DNA from: Vibrio tasmaniensis
Lineage (GTDB): Bacteria > Pseudomonadota > Gammaproteobacteria > Enterobacterales > Vibrionaceae
NCBI RefSeq assembly: GCF_024347635.1
Contig: NZ_AP025510.1
Span: 2,108,001-2,172,000 of the forward strand
Direction of reading: 5' to 3'
DNA: 64,000 nt
Below the pieces are notes generated by a model. It ran no database searches. It worked only from the letters and a program-made list of their open reading frames with translations, and had not been told where the DNA came from. The position numbers and the translations under genes are program-made. Positions 1-10,047 of this stretch are shown here, one piece after another. Positions within the stretch are counted from its first letter, which is position 1; every line of letters begins with the position of its first letter.

Positions 1-805
<805 letters not shown>

Positions 806-1570
806 ATGAATATTGGTTTAATAATCGCCTTGGTAGCCGTGCTTTTGGTGTTGGTTTTAGGCTACAACATCATGCTTCAATACAAAGTTAAGGTAGAAAC
901 AACGAAGAAACAGGAAGCTTCTCGTTATCTAACCATTATAGATGGAACAGAAGAGTTAATTGGCAATGCTCACCACATGCCGTTTAGCCAAGATCTTCTT
1001 ATATGCTTAAACAATCGAATTCTTGATGCATTAGTTAATATGTATGAACTCGATCCTAAAAATAAGCAGCTTGCCCAACGCATCGAAAGCGTAAAGCAAC
1101 AAATCACGCAGCTTAAAGAGAACCACCAAGGGGGCGAAAGCACCGCTTTTCGCATGCCTAGTAGTGACAAACAAGCAATCATGATGCTTAAGCTAGTTAA
1201 ACGCTTGCGTGACACGGTTCGTAACGAGCACAATAAAGGACGTTTTAATACTCAAGCTTTTGTGGTTGAAAACGCTCGCTTAGAAACAATCCAAATTCGC
1301 ATCAACATCGAGAATGTTATCAAACGTGCAAATGACTCGATATCTCGTGGACAGCCTGGCACAGCGATTCAACTGTTGCGCAAAGGCATCGATGCATTAG
1401 CCACTAAAAACGACGCATACTCCAATCAAGCGAAAGATAAGCTCCAGCAGATGCTTGACGATCTTGATCAGAAGCGCCTAAATAAAAACGCAGAAGATTT
1501 ACAGCAGATGGAATCGAAAGAGCGTGAAGATGACATGGATGCTCTATTCGGTCAGAAGAAAAAATGGTAA
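806..1570 (+). CDS. Membrane-anchored coiled-coil protein of unknown function
   Basis: This 254-residue protein has one N-terminal hydrophobic segment (about residues 4-24, GLIIALVAVLLVLVLGY). The rest is long, charged and mostly helical, with coiled-coil character (KQLAQRIESVKQQITQLKEN) and an acidic/basic tail (ESKEREDDMDALFGQKKKW). The predicted topology is a cytoplasmic domain tethered to the inner membrane. I recall homologues in Vibrio being labelled 'DNA repair' proteins, but nothing in the sequence shows an enzymatic motif, so I do not assign that function. It is transcribed away from cysB and followed directly by a strong terminator, so it is probably monocistronic. No strong Shine-Dalgarno precedes the ATG. 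Confidence 0.8.
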   Translation: MNIGLIIALVAVLLVLVLGYNIMLQYKVKVETTKKQEASRYLTIIDGTEELIGNAHHMPFSQDLLICLNNRILDALVNMYELDPKNKQLAQRIESVKQQITQLKENHQGGESTAFRMPSSDKQAIMMLKLVKRLRDTVRNEHNKGRFNTQAFVVENARLETIQIRINIENVIKRANDSISRGQPGTAIQLLRKGIDALATKNDAYSNQAKDKLQQMLDDLDQKRLNKNAEDLQQMESKEREDDMDALFGQKKKW

Positions 1571-1589
1571 CGCTCTAACCCAACACTTA

Positions 1590-1628
1590 AAGGCCGCTCA
1601 ATTTACATTAAATTAGCGGCCTTTTTTG
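1590..1628 (+). terminator. Intrinsic terminator after the coiled-coil gene
   Basis: A stem of AGGCCGCT and AGCGGCCT encloses a 14-nt AT-rich loop and is followed by six T residues. It lies 20 bp after the stop codon at 1570. Confidence 0.88.
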
Positions 1629-1712
1629 TACCTGCGGAATTTCCTTTCTCCGTATAGGGAGATCTCTTAAGCTGTGATAAAATCCCGCATTATCAACAAA
1701 CCTGCCCTTACC

Positions 1713-2468
1713 ATGTATCAAGAACTATTAGCTCCAATCCACTCTTTCCTTAAAGCTGAAACGCCAGATTCATGGATAGCTGAAGCCAAAAATCCAGAAA
1801 ATCTCCACATCATTCTACGCGATCATATGCTTTGTGAACTTAAAGCGGCACAGAGTGCTTTGTTCCTTATTCGTAAGTATGCGGTTGATAAAGAGAGTGC
1901 AAAGCAACTAAATGAATGGATCTTGCCCTACGAGCAATTTGCTTACCGTCGTATCGGAGACTTAGAGTCTCTACGTGGTAAAAGCAATGTATCAAAGCAA
2001 ATTACAGCGAAAGAAGGCTGCAATTACGGTGCTGACTTGATCGATAAAATGGTATTGCTGATCAAAGAAGAGCTGCATCACTTCTACCAAGTGATGGAAT
2101 TAATGGTAAAAAAAGGCGTGACTTATCAACCGATCGAGGCGGGTCGCTACGCTAAGGGTTTAATCAAGCAAGTTAAAACATACGAACCTGATGCTCTGGT
2201 TGATAAGCTTATTATCGGCGCCTTTATTGAAGCTCGCTCTTGTGAACGCTTTGCTAAACTGGCTCCTTTCTTAGAAGAAGATATGGAGAAGTTTTACGTA
2301 TCTCTACTTCGTTCAGAAGCTCGCCACTATCAAGACTATCTTGAACTCGCGGAACAAATCGCAGGGAAAGATATCTCTGAGCGTATTGCTCATTTTGCGC
2401 AAGTTGAAGCTGAACTTATCACTTCAGAAGACAGCGACTTTAAGTTTCATAGTGGCGCTCCGGTTTAA
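1713..2468 (+). CDS. miaE: MiaE, tRNA 2-methylthio-N6-isopentenyladenosine hydroxylase
   Basis: MiaE is a non-haem diiron monooxygenase that hydroxylates the isopentenyl group of ms2i6A37 in tRNA. The 251-residue product has the ferritin-like four-helix pattern, with carboxylate and histidine ligands in LRDHMLCELKAAQ, IKEELHHFYQV, FIEARSCERF and SEARHYQDY. It begins MYQELLAPIHSFL, matching the usual N-terminus of the family. An in-frame GTG at 1674 would add 13 residues, but that stretch (TGTGATAAAAT at 1673-1683) looks like an extended -10 promoter, so ATG 1713 is preferred. Neither start has a good Shine-Dalgarno. The gene appears monocistronic, between terminators. Confidence 0.93.
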   Translation: MYQELLAPIHSFLKAETPDSWIAEAKNPENLHIILRDHMLCELKAAQSALFLIRKYAVDKESAKQLNEWILPYEQFAYRRIGDLESLRGKSNVSKQITAKEGCNYGADLIDKMVLLIKEELHHFYQVMELMVKKGVTYQPIEAGRYAKGLIKQVKTYEPDALVDKLIIGAFIEARSCERFAKLAPFLEEDMEKFYVSLLRSEARHYQDYLELAEQIAGKDISERIAHFAQVEAELITSEDSDFKFHSGAPV

Positions 2469-2518
2469 GCCAGTAGAATAAGTCAACTCCAGACCAATTC
2501 TGTATCTTGTATACAAAT

Positions 2519-2548
2519 AAGAAGGCCAGCAATTTGCTGGCCTTCTTT
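2519..2548. terminator. Bidirectional terminator between miaE and pyrF
   Basis: A near-perfect hairpin, AGAAGGCCAGC and GCTGGCCTTCT around AATTT, has T-rich sequence on both outer sides. It can end miaE (+) and pyrF (-). Confidence 0.87.
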
Positions 2549-2569
2549 ATTCATATCGCGATCTTAAAC

Positions 2570-3265
2570 TTAAGCTAGCGTACCGTTTATCTCAGCCAGT
2601 ACTGCTGCAGGGTCTGCTGCTTGAGTAATAGGGCGACCGATAACAAGATAGTCAGAACCTGACTCAATCGCCTTAGAAGGCGTCATGATACGCTTCTGGT
2701 CACCAACATCAGCGCCTACAGGGCGAATACCCGGAGTAACTAGCTTGAACTCCTGACCAAGTGCCCCTTTAAGCAAAGAAGCCTCTTGTGCTGAACATAC
2801 AACACCGTCTAGGCCTGAGTTTTTAGTCAGAGATGCTAAACGCATCACTTGTTGCTGTGGCTCTAGATCCAGACCGATACCCGCTAAGTCAGATTGCTCC
2901 ATACTGGTTAGTACCGTCACACCGATTAACAATGGACGATCTTTACCATATGGTTCTAAGATTTCGCGTGAAGCCGTCATCATACGCTCACCACCGCTCG
3001 CGTGTACGTTCACCATCCACACGCCCAGTTCAGCGGCAGCACGTACTGCTTTTGAACATGTGTTCGGGATATCGTGGAATTTAAGGTCTAAAAATACTGA
3101 GAAACCACGTTTATGTAATTCACGAACAAATTCAGGGCCAAACAGAGTAAACATCTCTTTGCCAACTTTTAGGCGGCAAGATGCTGGGTCAATACGATCG
3201 ACAAAGGCTAACGCATCCGCTTGGTTATCATAATCCAATGCTACAATGATTTTTTGGTCGTTCAT
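2570..3265 (-). CDS. pyrF: PyrF, orotidine 5'-phosphate decarboxylase
   Basis: PyrF decarboxylates OMP to UMP, the last step of de novo pyrimidine synthesis. The 231-residue TIM barrel shows the N-terminal IIVALDYDN strand, the signature [11 protein letters not shown] containing the catalytic Lys/Asp network, the LIGVTVLTS segment, and the phosphate-binding end VTPGIRP and [11 protein letters not shown]. Length is normal for the family. It follows lapA-lapB in the same direction, as in E. coli, with a 122-bp gap, so it may be a distal member of that operon or have its own promoter. I see no terminator hairpin in the lapB-pyrF gap. Confidence 0.97.
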   Translation of the reverse strand: MNDQKIIVALDYDNQADALAFVDRIDPASCRLKVGKEMFTLFGPEFVRELHKRGFSVFLDLKFHDIPNTCSKAVRAAAELGVWMVNVHASGGERMMTASREILEPYGKDRPLLIGVTVLTSMEQSDLAGIGLDLEPQQQVMRLASLTKNSGLDGVVCSAQEASLLKGALGQEFKLVTPGIRPVGADVGDQKRIMTPSKAIESGSDYLVIGRPITQAADPAAVLAEINGTLA

Positions 3266-3387
3266 TTCATCTCCTAACGCAATTAACTTTCTACAAAATA
3301 TTTATACCAATCAGGCCATAAATAACAGTCATAAAAATGCAGCCCGAAAGCTGCAATTAATAATTTGGTCTTAAAATGACCACAAAT

Positions 3388-4566
3388 CTATTCACCATCA
3401 AGCCCACGAATAGGCTTGATCGTTCCCCACCCCTTACATGAAGGGCAGTGCCAATACATTGAGTGAGTTGAGAAACCACACTGACGGCATCGGTAATGAG
3501 GCTTAACCTTGAGTTGTTCACCAACCATAGATTGAAGCGTTGTTAAGCTGTCTTTGGCTCTACCTTCTTCCGCTTCCTCTAGGTGATAATCAATTAATCG
3601 ATAAAAACCTTTCATGGTTGGGTTTTTAACAAGCTGCTTTGTCAGTAGCTCTTGAGCAGAGCCAACATCTTCATGGTCGGCAACGAGTTGAGCCAGCATC
3701 AACTCAGCGGAAACACCGGCTTTCTTCTGAATACACGCTTTAAGGAACTCGACCAACTGCGCTTCTTGTCCAAGTTTGTGGTAACACTCAGCAAGCGTTG
3801 GCAGGACTTCACTAATGAAGTCGATATCTTGCTCGAGAACTGACTCTAAATAAGTAATTGTCTTGTGATAATCTTCATTAGCTAAATGGAATTTTCCTAA
3901 AGCAATACTGGCTCGAACGCATTTAGGGTCTTCTGAAAGGGCCTTCTTAAAGTGCTGAAGCGCTTTAGGGCGGTTGCCGTCGGCTTGCTCTTGCATCGCG
4001 AGCTCACACCAGAAGTGTGCAACCATCGCACGCGTCTTCATTTTCTTCTTGCTTAGCTTAACTAAGATATTTCCGTAATGAATCGCTTTATTCCACTCTC
4101 GCGTTTGCTGATAAATGGCAACCAACTGCTGTAAAGCGCCTTCTTTATGATCAGGTTCTTCTACAAGCTGTTCAAAAATTTTCTCTGCGCGATCAAGAAA
4201 GCCTGAGACCGTATAGTCTTTAGCTAATTGCTGCAGTGCGAGGTTTTTCTGGTCGAGGGTGAGCCCAGACCGAGAGATAAGATTTTGGTGAATACGAATA
4301 GCGCGGTCGACTTCACCTCTTGAGCGGAACAAATTGCCCAAAGCCAAGTGAGTATCGATGGTTTCATTGTCTACTTGCAGTAGCTCAATGAAGTGATCAA
4401 CCGCTTTGTCAGATTGGTCTGACAGTAATAGGTTCAAACCCGTCACGTATTGGCGGGAGATCTGGTGTGATTGCTTTTGTTTTTCTTGCTGAGCGTTACG
4501 ATTACCCATATACCAACCATAAGCGGCTGCAATAGGTAAAAGTAAGAACAGTAACTCTAACATCAA
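3388..4566 (-). CDS. lapB: LapB (YciM), LPS assembly/turnover regulator
   Basis: LapB is an inner-membrane TPR protein that, with FtsH, controls LpxC stability and so LPS synthesis. The 392-residue product has an N-terminal membrane anchor (about residues 2-17), several TPR-like helical repeats (for example HLALGNLFRSRGEVDRAIRIHQ, and residues around 200-245), and a C-terminal rubredoxin-type metal knuckle. The four Cys ligands are C360, C363, C374 and C377. All hallmarks of functional LapB are present. It lies 9 bp downstream of lapA, so the two are surely co-transcribed. Confidence 0.96.
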   Translation of the reverse strand: MMLELLFLLLPIAAAYGWYMGNRNAQQEKQKQSHQISRQYVTGLNLLLSDQSDKAVDHFIELLQVDNETIDTHLALGNLFRSRGEVDRAIRIHQNLISRSGLTLDQKNLALQQLAKDYTVSGFLDRAEKIFEQLVEEPDHKEGALQQLVAIYQQTREWNKAIHYGNILVKLSKKKMKTRAMVAHFWCELAMQEQADGNRPKALQHFKKALSEDPKCVRASIALGKFHLANEDYHKTITYLESVLEQDIDFISEVLPTLAECYHKLGQEAQLVEFLKACIQKKAGVSAELMLAQLVADHEDVGSAQELLTKQLVKNPTMKGFYRLIDYHLEEAEEGRAKDSLTTLQSMVGEQLKVKPHYRCRQCGFSTHSMYWHCPSCKGWGTIKPIRGLDGE

Positions 4567-4575
4567 ATATGGCCT

Positions 4576-4848
4576 TTAAGCTTTAGTTTCAGCAGCGACC
4601 TGCTTTGATTGCTTATTGAGTTGCTTCTTCAAGCGATGAATTTTTAGTTGAGATCGCATGTGCATATTTCCAAAGACTAACCAGGCAAGAGCAAAACCTG
4701 AAACGAATACAACACCTAGCAAGCTTGACAGGTGGAAGTCACCTTGCGCTAGCAAATAATTGAAATTCACAATTGTTTGGTTTTGAGAGCCTAAAGCCAG
4801 TGCCATTAGGAAAAGTGCAATAACAGCGACTATTTTTATAATTTTCAT
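4576..4848 (-). CDS. lapA: LapA (YciS, DUF1049), LPS assembly protein A
   Basis: This 90-residue inner membrane protein has two transmembrane segments (about residues 5-20 and 42-62), a short loop containing NQTIVNFNYLLAQGDFHLSSLL typical of DUF1049, and a basic cytoplasmic coiled-coil tail (LKIHRLKKQLNKQ). LapA associates with LapB in E. coli. It is the first gene of the lapA-lapB pair. The ihfB terminator at 4924-4958 separates it from ihfB, which implies a local promoter within 4849-4923. Confidence 0.93.
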   Translation of the reverse strand: MKIIKIVAVIALFLMALALGSQNQTIVNFNYLLAQGDFHLSSLLGVVFVSGFALAWLVFGNMHMRSQLKIHRLKKQLNKQSKQVAAETKA

Positions 4849-4923
4849 AGTTCATCACTCATTGATTAGTTAGCTGTACGATTATGCAGGAAAATTACTA
4901 ATCAGACCACCATATTATGGTCA

Positions 4924-4958
4924 TAAAAAAGCGGCATACATTATAGTATGCCGCTTTT
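4924..4958 (-). terminator. ihfB terminator
   Basis: A 10-bp perfect stem, AGCGGCATAC and GTATGCCGCT, encloses a six-base loop. Read on the minus strand it is followed by a run of T residues. It lies 20 bp beyond the ihfB stop. Confidence 0.88.
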
Positions 4959-4977
4959 CTTAATTCCGATAAGTAGC

Positions 4978-5262
4978 CTACAACCCTGAGTTTACTCGTT
5001 CGCGTAGCTCTTTACCTGGTTTAAAGTGAGGAACGTATTTACCTTCCAACTCAACCTTGTCACCAGTTTTGGGATTACGTCCAACACGAGGTTCACGGTA
5101 ATGCAGAGAAAAGCTGCCAAAGCCGCGAATTTCGATTCGATCACCACTTTCTAGTGTTGAAGCCATATGCTCTAAAATGTCTTTTACAGCGTCTTCAATT
5201 TCTTTTGCAGAAAGATGCGTTTGCTCAGCGCACAGTCTTTCAATCAATTCAGACTTAGTCAT
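4978..5262 (-). CDS. ihfB: IHF beta subunit
   Basis: IhfB pairs with IhfA to form integration host factor, a sequence-specific DNA-bending nucleoid protein. The 94-residue protein has the HU/IHF fold, with [10 protein letters not shown] at the N-terminus, the dimerisation helices and the DNA-binding beta arm. The signature [21 protein letters not shown] contains the intercalating proline region. Length equals E. coli IhfB. It follows rpsA in the classical cmk-rpsA-ihfB order, but the rpsA terminator intervenes, so read-through or a local promoter drives it. Confidence 0.97.
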   Translation of the reverse strand: MTKSELIERLCAEQTHLSAKEIEDAVKDILEHMASTLESGDRIEIRGFGSFSLHYREPRVGRNPKTGDKVELEGKYVPHFKPGKELRERVNSGL

Positions 5263-5315
5263 AGTTACCCTCGTTGGTTTTCTTTTTAGAAATTATAGAC
5301 CTATAGGAAAAATAA

Positions 5316-5347
5316 GCAAAAAAAAAGGAGCCTTACGGCTCCTTTCT
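5316..5347 (-). terminator. rpsA terminator
   Basis: The hairpin AGGAGCC-TTAC-GGCTCCT is followed on the minus strand by a tract of nine T residues. It is 37 bp after the rpsA stop. Confidence 0.9.
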
Positions 5348-5383
5348 TGGCTAGATAGCTATAATTCTCTTAACGAGAAGCTA

Positions 5384-7054
5384 TTATTCGCCTTTAGCAG
5401 CTTTGAATGCGTCTGCCATTGCGTTACCGAACGCGCCTTCATCAGACTTGTTCAGTGAAGCCATTGCTTCTTGCTCATCAGCTTCATCTTTAGCTTTGAT
5501 AGATAGGTTGATTACGCGGTTCTTACGGTCTACACCAGTGAACTTCGCTTCAACGCTGTCGCCAACGCTTAGGATTAGAGATGCATCTTCGATACGGTCA
5601 CGAGAAACTTCAGAAGCACGTAGGTAGCCTTCAACGCCTTCGATTAGCTCGATAGTAGCGCCTTTAGCGTCAACTGCAGTTACAGTACCGTTTACAAGAA
5701 CACCTTTCTTGTTGTCAGCAACGTATGCGTTGAACGGGTCGTTTTCCATTTGCTTAACGCCAAGAGAAATACGCTCACGCTCTGCATCTACTGCTAGAAC
5801 AACAGCAGAGATTTCGTCGCCTTTCTTGTATTCACGTACAGCTTCTTCGCCGGCAGCGTTCCAAGAAATGTCAGATAGGTGTACAAGACCGTCGATACCG
5901 CCTTCTAGACCGATGAAGATACCAAAGTCAGTGATAGACTTGATCTTACCAGTAACTTTGTCGCCCTTAGCTTGCATTTCTGCAAATGACTGCCATGGGT
6001 TAGCTTTACACTGTTTCAGACCTAGAGAGATACGACGACGTTCTTCGTCGATATCAAGAACCATAACCTCAACTTCGTCGCCAACATTAACAACTTTAGA
6101 AGGGTGGATGTTCTTGTTAGTCCAATCCATTTCAGAAACGTGTACTAGACCTTCAACGCCTTCTTCGATTTCAACGAAGCAGCCGTAGTCAGTTAGGTTT
6201 GTAACACGACCAGAAAGCTTGTGACCTTCTGGGTAACGCTTAGCGATTGCTACCCATGGATCTTCGCCAAGTTGCTTAAGACCTAGTGAAACACGAGTGC
6301 GCTCACGATCGAACTTAAGAACTTTAACTAGGATTTCGTCACCAACGTTAACGATCTCTGATGGGTGCTTAACGCGCTTCCAAGCCATATCTGTGATATG
6401 TAGAAGACCGTCAACACCGCCAAGATCAACGAATGCACCGTAGTCAGTAAGGTTCTTAACGATACCTTTAACTTCAGTACCTTCTTGTAGAGTTTCAAGA
6501 AGTTCGTCACGCTCAACACTGTTTTCAGATTCGATAACAGCACGACGAGAAACAACAACGTTGTTACGCTTCTGGTCTAGCTTGATTACTTTGAACTCTA
6601 GCTCTTTGTTTTCTAGGTGAGCAGTGTCACGGATAGGACGTACGTCTACTAGAGAACCTGGAAGGAAAGCACGGATACCGTTAAGTTCAACAGTGAAACC
6701 GCCTTTAACTTTACCGTTGATGATACCAACAACAGTTTCAGCTTCTTCACAAGCTTTCTCAAGTACGATCCAAGCTTCGTGACGCTTAGCTTTCTCACGA
6801 GAAAGTTGAGTCTCACCGAAACCATCTTCAACAGCGTCTAGAGCTACGTCTACTTCAGCACCAACTTCAACTTCAAGTTCGCCAGCAGCGTTCTTGAATT
6901 GTTCAGCAGGGATAGCAGATTCAGACTTAAGACCAGCGTCTACAAGAACGTAACCGTTCTCGATAGCTACTACAGTACCTTTAACGATGCTGCCTTGTTG
7001 GAATTCAGTTTCAGATAGAAACTCTTCAAAGAGTTGAGCAAAAGATTCAGTCAT
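5384..7054 (-). CDS. rpsA: Ribosomal protein S1
   Basis: S1 recruits and unfolds mRNA on the 30S subunit. The 556-residue product, one residue shorter than the E. coli protein as I recall it, contains six S1 (OB-fold) repeats at roughly residues 20-87, 105-170, 190-260, 277-347, 364-434 and 450-520. Their recurring cores are easily seen: [37 protein letters not shown] and [19 protein letters not shown]. Codon use is strongly biased, as expected for a highly expressed gene. It is preceded by cmk on the same strand with a 106-bp spacer and no terminator. The start has only a degenerate Shine-Dalgarno (GAAG, 7063-7066), as known for gamma-proteobacterial rpsA. Confidence 0.98.
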   Translation of the reverse strand: MTESFAQLFEEFLSETEFQQGSIVKGTVVAIENGYVLVDAGLKSESAIPAEQFKNAAGELEVEVGAEVDVALDAVEDGFGETQLSREKAKRHEAWIVLEKACEEAETVVGIINGKVKGGFTVELNGIRAFLPGSLVDVRPIRDTAHLENKELEFKVIKLDQKRNNVVVSRRAVIESENSVERDELLETLQEGTEVKGIVKNLTDYGAFVDLGGVDGLLHITDMAWKRVKHPSEIVNVGDEILVKVLKFDRERTRVSLGLKQLGEDPWVAIAKRYPEGHKLSGRVTNLTDYGCFVEIEEGVEGLVHVSEMDWTNKNIHPSKVVNVGDEVEVMVLDIDEERRRISLGLKQCKANPWQSFAEMQAKGDKVTGKIKSITDFGIFIGLEGGIDGLVHLSDISWNAAGEEAVREYKKGDEISAVVLAVDAERERISLGVKQMENDPFNAYVADNKKGVLVNGTVTAVDAKGATIELIEGVEGYLRASEVSRDRIEDASLILSVGDSVEAKFTGVDRKNRVINLSIKAKDEADEQEAMASLNKSDEGAFGNAMADAFKAAKGE

Positions 7055-7160
7055 TATTTAATCTTCAATAATTAAACGTCCATGGGTATCCTACCGCATG
7101 GGGTTGATAAATTCGCCGGTCATCATCCTTGCGACCAACGTTCGTACTAGCTCGGCGAAA
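7055..7160 (-). promoter_or_regulatory. rpsA leader with degenerate Shine-Dalgarno
   Basis: This is the cmk-rpsA spacer. The minus strand shows GAAG eight bases before the rpsA ATG in place of a strong GGAG, in an A/T-rich start region. In E. coli such a structured leader lets S1 repress its own translation. A short inverted repeat, CCATGGGTA...CCGCATGG, lies at about 7081-7101. Autoregulation here is inferred from homology of context. Confidence 0.5.
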
Positions 7161-7841
7161 TTACCCAGCCAGTTTCGATTCAATATAGTGTAGTGCTTTT
7201 TCGACTACCTGTTCAATATTCATTGAGGTGGAATCAAGCACTAGAGCATCCTCTGCAGGGCGAAGTGGCGCCACTGGGCGATTACGATCTCGATCGTCTC
7301 GCTCTTGGATCTCGCTCAAAAGGTCGTCAAATTTAACATCTAACCCCTTCTGTTGCAACTGTTTAAGGCGGCGACTCGCGCGCTCTTCAGCACTTGCATC
7401 TAAAAATATTTTCGCTTCAGCTTCAGGAAACACAACCGTTCCCATGTCACGACCGTCAGCAACCAAACCCGGCGCCGCGCTGAATGCGCGTTGACGACGA
7501 AGTAGAGCTTCACGAACGCGAGGTAAAGCAGCGACTTTTGAAGCCGCCATGCCCGTCTCTTCTTTACGAAGTTCACCAGACACATCTTCGCCTTCTAAGA
7601 TAACCTTCACTAGCTCACCTTCAGCGATAAACTGAACATCTAAGTGAGTTGCAAGCGGTACTAAAGCATCTTCTGATTCAGTATCCACGCCATGGTGAAT
7701 TGCCGCTAAAGCCAATACGCGATAGATCGCGCCTGAGTCTAGAAGATGAAAGCCTAGCTTATCCGCTAGTAACATACACAGGGTACCTTTACCTGCACCA
7801 CTTGGTCCATCAACCGTAATCACTGGGCTTTGAGAAGGCAT
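7161..7841 (-). CDS. cmk: Cytidylate kinase
   Basis: Cmk phosphorylates CMP and dCMP for nucleotide recycling. The 226-residue protein carries the P-loop GPSGAGKGT (about residues 13-21), the CMP-binding SGAIYRV region, the [15 protein letters not shown] motif and the lid sequence [15 protein letters not shown]. It ends with the conserved [20 protein letters not shown] segment. Length matches bacterial Cmk with its NMP-binding insertion. It is first in the cmk-rpsA unit. The 278-bp gap upstream, before kdsB, contains the kdsB terminator and presumably the cmk promoter. Confidence 0.97.
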   Translation of the reverse strand: MPSQSPVITVDGPSGAGKGTLCMLLADKLGFHLLDSGAIYRVLALAAIHHGVDTESEDALVPLATHLDVQFIAEGELVKVILEGEDVSGELRKEETGMAASKVAALPRVREALLRRQRAFSAAPGLVADGRDMGTVVFPEAEAKIFLDASAEERASRRLKQLQQKGLDVKFDDLLSEIQERDDRDRNRPVAPLRPAEDALVLDSTSMNIEQVVEKALHYIESKLAG

Positions 7842-8044
7842 CTTTTACTCCACGTTTTGTCGTAAGTTTTATTCTGTACTAGCGATTCGCCACTACTTTA
7901 TAGGCGGCATATTATAGAGAAAATTTGCAAGTCGAGCGAGGTAAATCTCAGATAATTCCGGGGGGATGATACAGAAACCCATGCAACCAACTCAATATCC
8001 GTTAACTTAGATAAATAAGGCTGTCATTCGCTTCTCTTTAGACA

Positions 8045-8075
8045 TAAAAAAGCCTCGCGATAAGCAAGGCTCATG
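8045..8075 (-). terminator. kdsB operon terminator
   Basis: The stem AGCCTTGC-TTATC-GCGAGGCT (minus strand, one G-T pair) is followed by a T6 run. It lies about 45 bp after the kdsB stop and closes the comEC-msbA-lpxK-ycaR-kdsB operon. Confidence 0.85.
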
Positions 8076-8119
8076 ATTTTGCATTTTTGTAGAGCAAAGA
8101 AGTAGTCGCTAAAAGACGC

Positions 8120-8866
8120 TTAGCCAATAATAGCTCGAACAGCTTCTAGGTCTTCTGGCGTATCAACACCAGCTGCAGGTGCTTCTGCCGCAACGTCTAC
8201 ATGGATTTTTTCACCGTACCAAAGTACACGTAGCTGCTCTAGGCACTCAATACGCTCAAGGGTACTTGGTTCCCAGTTGATATAGGTGTTAATAAAACCC
8301 GCACGGTAAGCGTAAATGCCAATGTGACGAAGCAGTGGAGATTCAGCAGCTGTACCGTTGTTCGCGTAAGCATCGCGATCCCAAGGAATAGTCGCTCGGC
8401 TAAAGTACAGGGCATACCCATCTTTGTCGGTCACAACTTTTACGGCGTTAGGATTAAACACTTCGTCAGCATGAGTAATTTCCACACCGAGCGTTGCCAT
8501 CGGTGCTGTACTGTTCGCAAGGTTATTCGCAACCTGATTAATGATCGCAGGTGGAATCAGAGGCTCATCACCTTGAACATTCACGATAATATGATCATCA
8601 GGAATCTTCATGACTTCAATCACTTCAGCGAGGCGCTCAGTGCCTGATTCATGATTAGGTGATGTCATACAAACGGTCGCGCCAAATGCTTTGGCCGCTT
8701 TTTCAACTCGAGCGTCGTCGGTAGCGATAATAACGTTATCGGCACCCGCCTTCATTGACTGTTCGTATACCCATTGAATCATCGGCTTTCCACCAATGTC
8801 AGCAAGTGGCTTCCCTGGTAAACGGCTCGATTGGTATCTTGCAGGTATAACAACCGTATAAGACAT
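8120..8866 (-). CDS. kdsB: CMP-Kdo synthetase
   Basis: KdsB activates Kdo with CTP for transfer to lipid A. The 248-residue protein begins [21 protein letters not shown], the nucleotide-binding signature of the family, followed by [11 protein letters not shown], the [10 protein letters not shown] motif and the [10 protein letters not shown] segment. Length is standard. Its ATG overlaps the ycaR stop (TAATG), indicating translational coupling. It is last in the LPS operon. Confidence 0.97.
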   Translation of the reverse strand: MSYTVVIPARYQSSRLPGKPLADIGGKPMIQWVYEQSMKAGADNVIIATDDARVEKAAKAFGATVCMTSPNHESGTERLAEVIEVMKIPDDHIIVNVQGDEPLIPPAIINQVANNLANSTAPMATLGVEITHADEVFNPNAVKVVTDKDGYALYFSRATIPWDRDAYANNGTAAESPLLRHIGIYAYRAGFINTYINWEPSTLERIECLEQLRVLWYGEKIHVDVAAEAPAAGVDTPEDLEAVRAIIG

Positions 8867-9045
8867 TACTTACCCTCATCCATTGAAACGCTGCGAGCTT
8901 CAGGTTCCAAAAGAACAGGAATACCCTCTTTAATTGGGTAAGCAAGGCGATCAATTTTACAAACAAGCTCTTGCTTATCTTTGTCAAAAGTTAGTTTACC
9001 TTTACATACAGGGCAAGCAACGATCTCAAGCAGACGGTGATCCAT
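8866..9045 (-). CDS. ycaR: YcaR, Trm112-family small zinc protein
   Basis: This short gene of 59 codons is read on the minus strand from ATG 9045 to a TAA sharing one base with the kdsB ATG. The product starts [20 protein letters not shown] and continues to [20 protein letters not shown]. The CPVCKG knuckle, a third Cys and the AYPI-GIPVLL strand are typical of Trm112/YcaR. Its start overlaps the lpxK 3' end by 20 bp, matching the E. coli order lpxK-(ycaQ)-ycaR-kdsB with ycaQ absent. Precise function of the bacterial proteins is unclear to me. Confidence 0.92.
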   Translation of the reverse strand: MDHRLLEIVACPVCKGKLTFDKDKQELVCKIDRLAYPIKEGIPVLLEPEARSVSMDEGK

Positions 9046-10033
9046 AGTATTCCATAACCTCTTTTATTCTTTTTAAAATTTGCTGTTGCGAATCTTCATT
9101 GAACTGCGCAGAAACTGGAAGATACCACCAGTTGTCTTGCGCATACTCTTCGCATTTTACAGCGTCTTTTTCTGTCATAATCATATTCATACCTTTTTTT
9201 GCTAAGGCATGAAGTTCATCTTTATCAAAATCTTGATGGTCGGCGAAGCCCTGCGTATAAACCACATCACCATCAAGATTTTCCAATGTTTTAAAAAAGC
9301 GTGGTGGGTGACCGATACCAGCAAAAGCCACCAGCTTTTGTAATTCTGCCACAGACCTTTTCTGACCCGTCTTCAGGTTAACCGCTTGGCTTGGAAGTAA
9401 AGACATCGAGAACTCTCGCCCGTGCGCTTTACCGCCATTATTAACCAAAAAGTCTACGTCATCTAAACGAGATATAGGCTCTCTTAATGGGCCCAAAGGA
9501 ATTAGACACTCACTACCAAAGCGTCTCGCACCGTCGATAACAGCAAATTCAATATCGCGTTCAAGTGCGTAATGCTGAAGGCCGTCGTCAGTGATGATGA
9601 CATTCACCCCTTCACTCAGTAAAGCCTTTACTGCGTTTGCGCGCACAGGGTCAACCGCTACAGGCGCACCAGTTCGCTTACGGATCAAGCGAGGCTCATC
9701 ACCAGAGTGCTCTGCTGGCGTGTTTTCATCCAACACTAACGGATAGTTTGGTGCTTTCGCCCCATAGCCTCGAGAAACAACGCCTGGCTTAAAACCGTGA
9801 GCCTGAAGCATCTCGACTAACCAAATCACAACCGGTGTTTTGCCATTACCGCCAGCGGTAATATTACCCACAACAATCACGGGTAAAGGCGGACGATAGG
9901 TCTCTTTCTTCCCCGATAGATAAGCGTCACGACGTTGACCGCTGATCATTTTGAACAACAGACTCAATGGCCACAATAGCGGCCAGAGAAAGTATTTTAA
10001 TGGGTGATTGTTAAACCAAATTTTTTCGATCAC
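9026..10033 (-). CDS. lpxK: Lipid A 4'-kinase
   Basis: LpxK phosphorylates the 4' position of tetraacyldisaccharide-1-phosphate at the inner membrane, giving lipid IVA. The 335-residue protein has an N-terminal membrane-associated helix ([16 protein letters not shown]), the Walker [13 protein letters not shown] (about residues 57-68), the SRGYGAK motif, the [12 protein letters not shown] catalytic segment and the late FADHQDF motif. Length agrees with the family. It lies 14 bp downstream of msbA. The product of LpxK is, after Kdo addition and acylation, the cargo of MsbA. Confidence 0.97.
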   Translation of the reverse strand: MIEKIWFNNHPLKYFLWPLLWPLSLLFKMISGQRRDAYLSGKKETYRPPLPVIVVGNITAGGNGKTPVVIWLVEMLQAHGFKPGVVSRGYGAKAPNYPLVLDENTPAEHSGDEPRLIRKRTGAPVAVDPVRANAVKALLSEGVNVIITDDGLQHYALERDIEFAVIDGARRFGSECLIPLGPLREPISRLDDVDFLVNNGGKAHGREFSMSLLPSQAVNLKTGQKRSVAELQKLVAFAGIGHPPRFFKTLENLDGDVVYTQGFADHQDFDKDELHALAKKGMNMIMTEKDAVKCEEYAQDNWWYLPVSAQFNEDSQQQILKRIKEVMEYYGSPSA

Positions 10034-10047
10034 AACAAGACCTAATC

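Noticed and set aside
970..1233. Minus-strand ORF opposite the coiled-coil gene
   Set aside because: It lies wholly inside a well-formed gene on the other strand, has no Shine-Dalgarno, and the product has no recognisable features.
5709..6188. Plus-strand 159-codon ORF inside rpsA
   Set aside because: It is an antisense shadow of the strongly codon-biased rpsA gene, rich in Ser/Thr/Arg with no domain.
8799..8987. Minus-strand 62-codon ORF at the ycaR-kdsB junction
   Set aside because: The real gene here is the overlapping ycaR frame (8866-9045) with the CPVCKG knuckle; the longer-looking frame has no family features.
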